Source: an uncultured Oscillospiraceae bacterium (GTDB taxonomy: Bacteria > Bacillota > Clostridia > Oscillospirales > Oscillospiraceae). From it: a stretch of 12,834 nt of DNA. Positions 5,777-12,468 of this stretch are shown here, piece by piece (within the stretch, counting starts at the first letter, position 1; each line of letters starts with the position of its first letter). The position numbers and the translations under genes are program-made. The notes below the pieces were generated by a model. That model did no database searches, was not told the origin of the DNA, and saw nothing but the letters and a program-made list of their open reading frames with translations. Location: positions 1-12,834 of the forward strand of contig CAAERF010000282.1 in NCBI GenBank assembly GCA_900758315.1. The letters are read 5' to 3'.

Positions 5777-7872
5777 AGCTGGTGATCTGCGAGAAACCGA
5801 GTGTTGCAAAATCCATCGCGTCGGCCCTGGGTGTCACATCCAGGGCCGACGGCTGTTTTGAGGGGAATGGGTTCATCGTTTCCTGGTGCGTAGGCCATCT
5901 GGTGTCCCCGATGGACGCGGCGGGGTATGACCCCGGCTACAAGAAATGGCGGTATGATGACCTGCCCATCCTGCCGGAGCCCTTCCGCTATGTGCTGGTG
6001 AAGGACAAGGAGGACGCCTTCCAGAACTTGAAGCGCCTCATGGACCGGGAGGATGTCACCGAGCTGGTCAACGCCTGCGACGCCGGGAGGGAGGGTGAGC
6101 TCATTTTCCGGCTGGTCTATGAAATGGCGGGCTGCGCCAAGCCCTTCTCCCGGCTGTGGATCTCCTCGATGGAGGACGCGGCCATCCGGGAGGGTTTTGC
6201 CAACCTGCGCCCCGGCGGGGAGTATGACCCGCTGTACCAGTCCGCCCTCTGCCGCCAGAAAGCGGACTGGCTCATCGGGATCAACGCCACCCGGCTGTTC
6301 TCCGTTCTCTACCACCGCACCTTGAATGTGGGGCGGGTACAGACGCCCACCCTTGCCATGCTGGTGGACCGGGACTGGAAGATCACCAGCTTCAAGAAAG
6401 AGAAGTACCACCATGTGCGCCTGGCCCTGGACGGGGCCGAGGCGGTCAGCGAGCGGATCTCCTCCCCGGAGGAGGCGGAGGCTCTGCGGGCGGCCTGTGC
6501 CGATGGTCCGGCGGTCTGCACCGCTGTCACCCGTGAGCAGAAGAAGGAGGCGCCGCCCAAGCTCTACGACCTGACCACTCTGCAAAGGGAGGCCAACCGC
6601 CTGTTCGGCTATACGGCCAAGCAGACGCTGGACTGCGCGCAATCTCTCTACGAAAAGAAGCTGCTGACCTATCCCCGGACGGACAGCCGGTTTTTGACCG
6701 CCGACATGGCGGAGACCGCTGCGGCGGTCCTCCACCTGGCGGCCAAGGTGCCGCCTTTTGATGGATGCAAGGAGTTCTTCCCGGATGTGTCCCTGCTGGT
6801 GAACGATAAGAAGGTATCCGACCATCACGCCATCATCCCCACTCTGGAGCTGGAGAAGGCGGATCTGTCCGGCCTGCCTGTGGGCGAGCGGAACCTTCTC
6901 CTGCTAATCTGCCGGGAGCTGCTGTGCGCGGCGGCGGAGCCGTATGTGTACGAGGCGGTCACGGTTGCCTTTACCTGTGGTGGGCGTACCTTCACCGCCA
7001 AGGGGCGGTACATCATTTCCGAGGGCTGGCGCGAAATCGACCGCATTTTTCGCGCCTCCCTGAAGGAGAAGCCGGAGGACGAGACAGAACCCGCCGCCCT
7101 GCCGGACTTCACCGAGGGGCAGACCTTTGACCAGGTGGAGGCCTCTGTCACCGAACACTTCACCACCCCGCCCAAGGCGTACACGGAGGACACCCTTCTG
7201 TCGGCAATGGAGAACGCCGGCAAGGAGGAGATCCCGGACGACGCCGAGCGCAAGGGGCTGGGAACCCCGGCTACCAGGTCGGCGATCCTGGAGAAGCTGG
7301 TGGCGGCCGGGTTTGTGGAGCGCAAGGGCAAAAGCCTCATTCCCACCAAAGCGGGGATCAACCTGGTCACGGTCCTGCCGGACACCCTGACCTCTCCCAT
7401 GCTCACGGCGGAGTGGGAACAGAAACTGACCGGCATTGCCAGGGGCGAGGCAGACCCCGCCGAGTTCCTGGCGGGGATCACCGGGATGGCGCGGGAACTA
7501 GTGAAACAGTATTCCCACATCTCCGAGGAGGGCCAAAAGCTGTTCGCCCTGGAGCGCGAGGTTGTTGGGCTCTGCCCCCGCTGCGGCAAGCCGGTGTATG
7601 AGGGCAGGAAGAATTTTTACTGCTCCGACCGCTCCTGCCAGTTTGTGCTGTGGAAGGATGACCGCTTCTGGACCTCCCGCAAGAAGGAGCTGACCCGCAA
7701 GATGGCCGGCGACCTGCTGAAGAAGGGCCGCACCTCCGTCAAGGGGATGTGGTCTGAAAAGAAGGGCTCCACCTATGACGCAGTGGTGGTGCTGGATGAT
7801 ACCGGCGAGAAGTATGTCCGCTTCAAGCTGGAGTTCCCCAAACGGAAGGAGGGCGTGAATGGCAAAAAGTAA
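5773..7872 (+). CDS. topB: Type IA DNA topoisomerase III of the conjugative element
   Basis: The 699-residue protein has a TOPRIM domain at its start (MKLVICEKPSVAKSIA with Glu7; NACDAGREGELI with Asp103 and Glu107). The active-site Tyr300 lies in LTYPRTDSRFL. NVGRVQTPTLAML and KKVSDHHAIIPT are the other typical type IA motifs. A C-terminal four-Cys zinc ribbon (Cys601, 604, 617, 622) is followed by a basic end. The enzyme cuts one DNA strand, passes another through and reseals, resolving negative supercoils and linked single strands. In ICEs it is thought to help process element DNA during replication and transfer. Length and motifs are complete. The ATG overlaps the DUF4366 stop (ATGA), and the end overlaps the next gene by 14 bases, so it is a middle gene of one operon. 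Confidence 0.95.
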   Translation: MKLVICEKPSVAKSIASALGVTSRADGCFEGNGFIVSWCVGHLVSPMDAAGYDPGYKKWRYDDLPILPEPFRYVLVKDKEDAFQNLKRLMDREDVTELVNACDAGREGELIFRLVYEMAGCAKPFSRLWISSMEDAAIREGFANLRPGGEYDPLYQSALCRQKADWLIGINATRLFSVLYHRTLNVGRVQTPTLAMLVDRDWKITSFKKEKYHHVRLALDGAEAVSERISSPEEAEALRAACADGPAVCTAVTREQKKEAPPKLYDLTTLQREANRLFGYTAKQTLDCAQSLYEKKLLTYPRTDSRFLTADMAETAAAVLHLAAKVPPFDGCKEFFPDVSLLVNDKKVSDHHAIIPTLELEKADLSGLPVGERNLLLLICRELLCAAAEPYVYEAVTVAFTCGGRTFTAKGRYIISEGWREIDRIFRASLKEKPEDETEPAALPDFTEGQTFDQVEASVTEHFTTPPKAYTEDTLLSAMENAGKEEIPDDAERKGLGTPATRSAILEKLVAAGFVERKGKSLIPTKAGINLVTVLPDTLTSPMLTAEWEQKLTGIARGEADPAEFLAGITGMARELVKQYSHISEEGQKLFALEREVVGLCPRCGKPVYEGRKNFYCSDRSCQFVLWKDDRFWTSRKKELTRKMAGDLLKKGRTSVKGMWSEKKGSTYDAVVVLDDTGEKYVRFKLEFPKRKEGVNGKK

Positions 7873-8395
7873 ATTCGATATTTCCCTGAACGATCTGAAA
7901 GCAATGCTCCCCCATGAAGGGAGCCCTGCGGAGCAGGAGGCGGCACTTCGGGCTTTGGCCGCTCTCTCCCAGGAGGACCGGAACCTTCTGGCCGCTGTCC
8001 AGGAGTCTCCCTATCGTCTGCCCTCCCTGGAACAGTTCCGGGAATTTCCCGCCAATACCGAGTATTTCATTCTGGAGTCCAACATCAGCAAGGTGGAGGA
8101 TGTGGGCTGGCGCTATCTGGCGCAGCACCTGGATGTCCTTCTGTCCCCGGAGCTGCTGGACGCCATTGACCCGGCGCCCTTCGGCAAGTACGCCATGCAG
8201 GAGGAACAGGGCTGCTTTACCAGCAGGGGCTATTTAACGCTGTCCGGGGACGAGTGGCAGCATGACCGCCCCCAGGAAAAGCCGGCGGACCGGAAACCCT
8301 CTATCAAGGAACGGCTGGAGCAGAGCAAGCAGGAGTGCATGGGGAAAAACAAGGCACCGGCGCCCCACAAGGGGAAGTCCGCGCCGGAACTGTAA
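7859..8395 (+). CDS. Short ArdA-like protein (paralogue of the middle of the next gene product)
   Basis: ATG 7859 lies five bases after GGAAGGAGGG (7844-7853). The 178-residue soluble product has no domain I could name alone, but residues ~35-130 align with residues ~95-192 of the following ArdA-type protein. Examples: EDVGWRYLAQHLDVLLSPEL against DDLGRYYIEELDAMQVPEHL, and G-CFTSRGYLTLSG against G-EFTDFGYVRDTG. Both also end with the same tail (KPSIKERLEQSKQEC here at 146-160). The ArdA N-terminal motif (ITNLGKYNEG) is missing. I infer a truncated or specialised ArdA-like protein, possibly an antirestriction DNA mimic or a partner of its neighbour. Net charge is mildly acidic in the core, with a basic tail. 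Confidence 0.7.
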   Translation: MAKSKFDISLNDLKAMLPHEGSPAEQEAALRALAALSQEDRNLLAAVQESPYRLPSLEQFREFPANTEYFILESNISKVEDVGWRYLAQHLDVLLSPELLDAIDPAPFGKYAMQEEQGCFTSRGYLTLSGDEWQHDRPQEKPADRKPSIKERLEQSKQECMGKNKAPAPHKGKSAPEL

Positions 8396-8407
8396 GGAGG
8401 TGCATAT

Positions 8408-10084
8408 ATGCCCTATTATGAATATGATAAGGACTATCCCTTTGCCGCCTTCATCACCAACCTGGGCAAGTACAACGAGGGCTCCCTGGTGGGTGAATGG
8501 GTAAAGTTCCCCACCACGGCGGAGGAACTGCGAAAGGTGTTTGAGCGGATCGGGATTGGCCAGAAGGACGACTTCGGGCAGCCCTACGAGGAGTGGTTCA
8601 TCACCGACTATGATTGCTATGTGGACGGCCTCTATGACAAGCTGGGTGAATATGAGAACCTGGACGAGCTCAACTACCTGGCCTCCAAGCTGGATGAGAT
8701 GAGCCAGGGCGAGTATGAGCAGTTCCAGGCGGCTATGGAGATTGGAGACCATTCCGGCAGCTTGCAGGAGATCATCAACCTGACCGAGAACCTGGACTGC
8801 TATGATGTGTACCCCGACATCCGCGACCATGACGACCTGGGCCGGTATTACATTGAGGAGCTGGACGCCATGCAGGTGCCGGAGCACCTGCGGAACTACA
8901 TTGATTACGAGGCCTACGGCCGGGATGTTGCCCTGGAGGAGGACGGCGAATTTACCGACTTCGGGTATGTGCGGGATACCGGGAACCGCTTTGACGAGGT
9001 GTACGACGGGGACCGGGACAGTATCCCAGAGGAATACCGGGTGATGACCTTTCAGGATGAGGAGGAGCTGACCCAGGATGAAAAACTGGAATTGGCAATG
9101 GACCTTGCCTTCGACCTGGACCAGTTCTTCCGCCAACAGGACCCGCAGTACGCGGCGGAGCACCCGGACGCCCACGCCGCCAAGGAGAAAATTGCGGACA
9201 AGCTCTTTGAGGGCAGAATCGCCTTTGTGGAGGACCGGCTGAATGATATGGGGCCGGAGGCCCTGGAACAGTTCTCCCAGCGGCTGGAGGACTTCAAAGA
9301 CGCCACCGGGTATGAGGAATTTCTTGATGTGGACCCGGCGGCGATCCGGGAGGCTATCCAGAACCCGGACAAATCTCATGTGGATGAGATGCTGGCCTTT
9401 GCGGAGCAGGCCGGGCGAGAATATGAGGCGGAGTTGTCCGACAAGCCCCCGGAGCAGTTTTCTGATGTCACACCGGAGAAGATGACCGTTCTGGTGGTGG
9501 AGCCCAGGAAGGAACCCTACCTGAAGGAGATCGACCCCGGCCTCCACTCGCTGCAAGCGGAGGTGGACGGCGACATTGCCGCCTCCTATCCCTTCTCTGA
9601 CCCGGTGGGGCTGGTCTGCAACGATGAAGGCAAGCTGATCGGCTTGGAGCTGAACCGGGGCCTGCGGGATGAGGATGGAAACCTCTATGACATCATGGCC
9701 GGTACCTTCCTGGTGGTGGGCCTGGGCGAGGAGGACTTCACCTCGCTGGCCCCGGATTTGGCGCAGAAGTACACGGAACATTTCAAGCAGCCGGAGCAGT
9801 TCATCAACCTGAACGGGCAGATCATCGCTCTGCCGGTGGAGCTGGAGAACCCCCTCCGCACCGCAGAGATGACCGTGGAGGACGACTACGGGATGATTGA
9901 TGGGGTCATCAACAATGGCCGCAAGGGCGAGGAGCTGGAGGCGGCGAAGGGTGAGGTGCGCCGGACCTCCCCGGAGAAAAAGCCCTCCATCCGGGAACGG
10001 TTGGAGGAGGCCAAGCGGGAGTGCGGCGAGTGCAAGCCCCCGGACAAGGCCCACCAGAAGAAGCCCCCGGAGCACGACCTATGA
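8408..10084 (+). CDS. ArdA antirestriction protein fused to a DUF3846 domain
   Basis: ATG 8408 follows AAGGAGG (8395-8401). The 558-residue, very acidic product has an ArdA-type N-terminus (about 10-190) with FITNLGKYNEGSLVGEW, YDCY and an Asp/Glu-rich surface. A helical linker domain follows (about 215-350, LAMDLAFDLDQFFRQQDPQY). Then comes a DUF3846 domain (358-475, TVLVVEPRKEPYLKEID ... YDIMAGTFLVVGLGEEDF). A basic tail with KPSIRERLEEAKREC (525-539) ends the protein. ArdA dimers imitate bent B-DNA and block type I restriction enzymes, which helps incoming plasmids and ICEs. Canonical ArdA is about 165 residues, so this is more than three times longer. DUF3846 is common in ICE proteins but has no known activity. 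The stop overlaps the next start as ATGA. Confidence 0.85.
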   Translation: MPYYEYDKDYPFAAFITNLGKYNEGSLVGEWVKFPTTAEELRKVFERIGIGQKDDFGQPYEEWFITDYDCYVDGLYDKLGEYENLDELNYLASKLDEMSQGEYEQFQAAMEIGDHSGSLQEIINLTENLDCYDVYPDIRDHDDLGRYYIEELDAMQVPEHLRNYIDYEAYGRDVALEEDGEFTDFGYVRDTGNRFDEVYDGDRDSIPEEYRVMTFQDEEELTQDEKLELAMDLAFDLDQFFRQQDPQYAAEHPDAHAAKEKIADKLFEGRIAFVEDRLNDMGPEALEQFSQRLEDFKDATGYEEFLDVDPAAIREAIQNPDKSHVDEMLAFAEQAGREYEAELSDKPPEQFSDVTPEKMTVLVVEPRKEPYLKEIDPGLHSLQAEVDGDIAASYPFSDPVGLVCNDEGKLIGLELNRGLRDEDGNLYDIMAGTFLVVGLGEEDFTSLAPDLAQKYTEHFKQPEQFINLNGQIIALPVELENPLRTAEMTVEDDYGMIDGVINNGRKGEELEAAKGEVRRTSPEKKPSIRERLEEAKRECGECKPPDKAHQKKPPEHDL

Positions 10085-10263
10085 GCCGGAGCAAGAAGTG
10101 GCAGCTGGAATGGGCTTTCTTCTTGGGCGAGAACGGCCGCCTCAAGTACAACAAGATCTGCAAGGGCTGTGCCCACCCCTGCAAGCAGAGCTTCCGGGTG
10201 GTTCTCATCTCCTGCCCCCATTACCAGTCCGCACGCTCGAAAAAGTGTGGGAATAGGGGTTGA
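10081..10263 (+). CDS. Small Cys-rich conserved ICE protein (60 aa)
   Basis: ATG 10081 overlaps the previous stop (ATGA), which implies translational coupling. The basic product contains Cys27, Cys30, Cys34 and Cys45 in a CxxCxxxC...C arrangement (ICKGCAHPCKQSF, LISCPHY), plus Cys56 near the end, suggesting a small zinc-binding fold. KKWQLEWAFFLGENGR at the N-terminus is conserved in small proteins I recall at the same position in other clostridial ICEs. The function is unknown; binding of nucleic acid or protein through the zinc fold is a guess. It is the last gene of the GC-rich operon and is followed within 11 bases by a terminator. Confidence 0.75.
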   Translation: MSRSKKWQLEWAFFLGENGRLKYNKICKGCAHPCKQSFRVVLISCPHYQSARSKKCGNRG

Positions 10264-10273
10264 AAACGGGACG

Positions 10274-10298
10274 AAAAACTGCCTGTGGCGGCTTTTTT
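10274..10298 (+). terminator. Intrinsic terminator at the end of the transfer operon
   Basis: Stem CTGCC (10279-10283), loop TGT, stem GGCGG (10287-10291) with one T-G pair, then C and six T (10293-10298). The A-run 10274-10278 can extend the stem against the T-run, so it may work in both directions. It starts eleven bases after the stop of the Cys-rich gene. Confidence 0.65.
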
Positions 10299-10385
10299 AA
10301 GGGGTGCCCTTATGATTTCCCATGCTGGCCTGCCGCTACCGTTTTAGGGGCGAAAATGGGCTGGTTTGAACATTTATCCATAACA

Positions 10386-10440
10386 AAGCGGGAGCGCCGC
10401 CTTCGGTTTGAACCGAGGGTGGAGCTCCCGCTTCTTTTTG
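10386..10440 (+). terminator. Long, almost perfect hairpin with T-tail
   Basis: Left arm 10386-10408 and right arm 10411-10433 pair over 22 of 23 positions, with one G/A mismatch and two G-T wobbles plus one T-G, closing on TG. The outer part is AAGCGGGAGC against GCTCCCGCTT. The tail is CTTCTTTTTG. It is a second strong terminator separating the GC-rich operon from the AT-rich cassette. The 87 bases between the two terminators (10299-10385) hold no gene that I can support. Confidence 0.8.
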
Positions 10441-10445
10441 ATTAC

Positions 10446-10474
10446 TTTACTTTCAAGGAAATGCATGGTAAAAT
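10446..10474 (+). promoter_or_regulatory. Probable promoter of the membrane protein-metK cassette
   Basis: A -35-like TTTACT (10446-10451, 4/6 matches) and a -10-like TAAAAT (10469-10474, 5/6 matches) are 17 bp apart, directly after the long terminator. Transcription would start near 10481, giving a very short leader in front of the AGAGGTG ribosome binding site (10482-10488). It is AT-rich sequence, so chance matches are possible. Confidence 0.5.
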
Positions 10475-10495
10475 TTATAAAAGAGGTGTGTGCTA

Positions 10496-10690
10496 ATGCA
10501 AAAAAAGAGTATTCAACGTTTTCTGCCTTACGAAGCAGATTATGATCGATTGGGTATATGTAGGAAGATAGAAACTATTGGATTATGGATTATTAGTATA
10601 TGTTCTGTTGCCCCGCCTGTTTTAGATTACTTTTCAGAAAATGTTGCGGTACATGGAATTTATAACGCAATTAACTTTTTTACTTTTTGA
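10496..10690 (+). CDS. Four-helix membrane protein, N-terminal part (frameshifted)
   Basis: ATG 10496 lies seven bases after AGAGGTG. The 64-residue frame has a hydrophilic start (RFLPYEADYDRLG), a first membrane helix (about 26-46, ETIGLWIISICSVAPPVLDY) and the beginning of a second (IYNAINFFTF). It then meets TGA 10688-10690, directly after five T (10684-10688 including the stop T). A sixth T would read on into LIIVLYYILNIY of the next frame, completing the second helix. The intact protein would have 265 residues and four membrane helices. It is strongly AT-rich compared with the ICE backbone. As written the product would be a short, probably unstable membrane fragment. See the next entry for the likely function. 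Confidence 0.65.
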   Translation: MQKKSIQRFLPYEADYDRLGICRKIETIGLWIISICSVAPPVLDYFSENVAVHGIYNAINFFTF

Positions 10691-11292
10691 TAATCGTTTT
10701 ATACTATATATTAAATATTTACTCTGAAACATTTTTGTATCCAGCTACTGCCCGTAAACGGCGAAAAGGATTTATAGATAATTCGTTAGGTTCAAAGTTT
10801 CTGGAAAAACCTGTCGAAGGATACTATACTAATGATCAGCTATCTCAGGGGCCCTACAAAATGATTATAAATTGTGCAGAAAATTGTTATTTTACCAAAA
10901 ATATTGCTAAAGCCATGCTTCCGCAAATAATTATAAAAAATGTTGTATGTGGAGTAGTATTCTTAATAATTGCTTATATTGGAATTAAAGATAATCTGAT
11001 TGCTATTCCTATTTTACAGATTTTGCTTTCTGGTTTGTTTTTTACGGAATTGGTACATCACATCAATTTCATCGGAAAATTAGAACAATTATTCGAACAA
11101 TTCAAAATATTTTTTACAAGTAAGCCGGGTGATAAACAACTACTTCAAGAAGCTGTTTTGTTCTTTTTAGACTATGAGACAACTTTAGCCTATAATAAAG
11201 CACCGCTAAGTGATTCTGTGTATAGGCGGCTTAATAAACAACTATCGAGAGAATGGGAGGAGTTGAAAGACAGATATGAAATATATCAATGA
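10687..11292 (+). CDS. Four-helix membrane protein, C-terminal part (candidate pore-forming effector)
   Basis: This frame is open from 10675 and could use TTG 10687, but no ribosome binding site stands before it, so it is best read as the rest of the upstream protein. Counted in the joined 265-residue protein: helix 2 at about 55-75, then a cytoplasmic segment with ATARKRRKGFIDNSLGSKF, EGYYTND and NCAENCYFTKNIAKAM. Helices 3 and 4 lie at about 143-163 and 166-186, and a soluble helical end (195-265) finishes SREWEELKDRYEIY. Two helix pairs around a cytosolic segment recall the S-4TM class of predicted pore-forming effectors in nucleotide-signal conflict systems. This is a topology-based suggestion, not a sequence match I can prove. 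Its last 17 bases overlap the metK-like start, so the two products are made together. Confidence 0.65.
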   Translation: MIIVLYYILNIYSETFLYPATARKRRKGFIDNSLGSKFLEKPVEGYYTNDQLSQGPYKMIINCAENCYFTKNIAKAMLPQIIIKNVVCGVVFLIIAYIGIKDNLIAIPILQILLSGLFFTELVHHINFIGKLEQLFEQFKIFFTSKPGDKQLLQEAVLFFLDYETTLAYNKAPLSDSVYRRLNKQLSREWEELKDRYEIYQ

Positions 11293-12316
11293 TTCATATA
11301 CTGTCGAAAGTGTATTACGTGGGCATCCTGATAAAATTTGTGATCAAATTAGTGATGGCCTTTTAGATTTGTATCTCGAAGCTGACAAAGGTGCTCATAC
11401 TGCAATCGAGTGCCTCGGAACATCTGACACGCTCATCGTTGCTGGTGAAGTTAGTAGTTCGGCCGATATCAAAATTATGCGGAGTAGCCAGCTATTATAT
11501 CAGCAAATAACAGGTCTTAAGCCCATTAAGGTGATTGACCTCGTTTCTCAACAGTCACCACAATTGGAAACGGCCATAGAACATGGTGGCGCAGGTGACC
11601 AAGGTATAATGTATGGGTATGCTTGTAGATCTAAATACAACTATTTGCCTTATGGTTACTGGTTAGTTAACACTATAGCCAAGAGGCTGGATTCTTATCG
11701 TGAGAAAACAAACGCTTTCCTACCGGACGGGAAAGTCCAAGCTGTACTTTGTGAGAACAACGTAGAAAAACTCACTGTAAATGTGCAACATAAAGCCGAT
11801 GCTGATTTAGAAAGTTTAAGAAGTTGTATTAAAGATGATGTACTTTATGATATAGATGCTACAAATATAGTAATTGATGAAGATACTGGATTTATCCGTG
11901 GGGGATTTGAGAATGATACCGGCCTAACAGGCCGGAAAATAATGGTTGATACTTATGGCGGACTGGTTCCTCATGGCGGGGGAGCTTTTTCTGGAAAAGA
12001 CCCTTCAAAGGTCGACCGTAGTGCTGCATATATGTGTAGATTTGTTGCAAAAAATATTGTTGCAAATGGATACGCTCAAGAATGTTGTGTTTCTGTATCT
12101 TATGATTTCGGGCAAGAACATCCTGCTATGCTACATGTAATTGTGGACGGAGCATATTCATCCGCTGTTATGGAAATAGTCAAAACAAATTTTGATTTTC
12201 GTCCGCAAGCAATAATAGAACGTTTGGATTTGAAGAAAATGAAGTATATGCAAACTGCGACATACGGACACTTTACTAATCCAGATTATCCTTGGGAACA
12301 AATTGTAACTATATAA
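11276..12316 (+). CDS. Short divergent S-adenosylmethionine synthetase (MetK-like)
   Basis: The 346-residue product keeps the SAM synthetase core: GHPDKICDQISD (His17, Asp19, Lys20), Glu45, Glu58, GAGDQG (Asp108), LPDGK (Lys153), GLTGRK (Arg220, Lys221) and HGGGAFSGKDPSKVDRSAAY (Lys241, Lys245, Asp247). The normal reaction joins ATP and methionine to SAM with release of phosphate and pyrophosphate. Differences from housekeeping MetK (about 384-400 aa): the active-site lid between QSP and GAGDQG is about five residues shorter than in E. coli. SEG before HPDK is LRG. The NPTGRFVIGGP motif reads DEDTGFIRGGF. Some C-terminal sequence is missing. ATG 11276 lies within the end of the membrane protein gene; GGGAGGAG (11255-11262) or GAAAG (11265-11269) may serve as ribosome binding site. 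AT-rich codon use and linkage to a membrane protein suggest a cargo enzyme with a special product or role rather than a housekeeping copy. Confidence 0.88.
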   Translation: MKYINDSYTVESVLRGHPDKICDQISDGLLDLYLEADKGAHTAIECLGTSDTLIVAGEVSSSADIKIMRSSQLLYQQITGLKPIKVIDLVSQQSPQLETAIEHGGAGDQGIMYGYACRSKYNYLPYGYWLVNTIAKRLDSYREKTNAFLPDGKVQAVLCENNVEKLTVNVQHKADADLESLRSCIKDDVLYDIDATNIVIDEDTGFIRGGFENDTGLTGRKIMVDTYGGLVPHGGGAFSGKDPSKVDRSAAYMCRFVAKNIVANGYAQECCVSVSYDFGQEHPAMLHVIVDGAYSSAVMEIVKTNFDFRPQAIIERLDLKKMKYMQTATYGHFTNPDYPWEQIVTI

Positions 12317-12330
12317 TAATATAGATTTGA

Positions 12331-12358
12331 AAGGGCGGCATAAGAGCCGCCCTTTTGT
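12331..12358 (+). terminator. Intrinsic terminator after the metK-like gene
   Basis: Perfect nine-pair stem AAGGGCGGC (12331-12339) and GCCGCCCTT (12346-12354), loop ATAAGA, followed by TTGTTA; together with the last stem bases the T-tract is CTTTTGTTA. It lies 14 bases after the stop and closes the AT-rich cassette. Confidence 0.85.
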
Positions 12359-12412
12359 TATGCTTAAAATGTTTCTGACTTTATTCCAGCTCGTTACTTC
12401 GCTGTCTCTGCG
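12359..12412. other. Intergenic junction between cassette terminator and IS end
   Basis: This short stretch lies between the metK-like gene terminator and the presumed IS end. I see no gene, promoter or repeat in it. It should hold the target-site duplication if the IS inserted here. Confidence 0.4.
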
Positions 12413-12440
12413 GTGGTAGTGTCAAGGATTTTTCGCAAAA
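12413..12440. repeat. Possible terminal inverted repeat end of the IS256-type element
   Basis: GTGGTAGTGTCAAGG followed by ATTTTTCGCAAAA precedes the transposase stop (at 12469-12471) by about 30 bases, the expected place for the 3' IS end. The form resembles ends of IS256-family elements, but the other end is outside the window, so neither the inverted repeat nor the 8-9 bp target duplication can be checked. Confidence 0.35.
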
Positions 12441-12468
12441 TGGTTTGCAGGCTCTGGCATGAGAGAAG

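Noticed and set aside
8234..10075. 613-codon minus-strand open frame opposite the ArdA gene
   Set aside because: The length results from acidic GC-rich codons read backwards (Leu, Val, His rich). The plus-strand gene has a ribosome binding site, ArdA motifs and operon context.
10260..10496. Open frame of 78 codons after the Cys-rich gene
   Set aside because: It runs through both terminators, including the long hairpin, has no suitable ribosome binding site and shows no family-like sequence.
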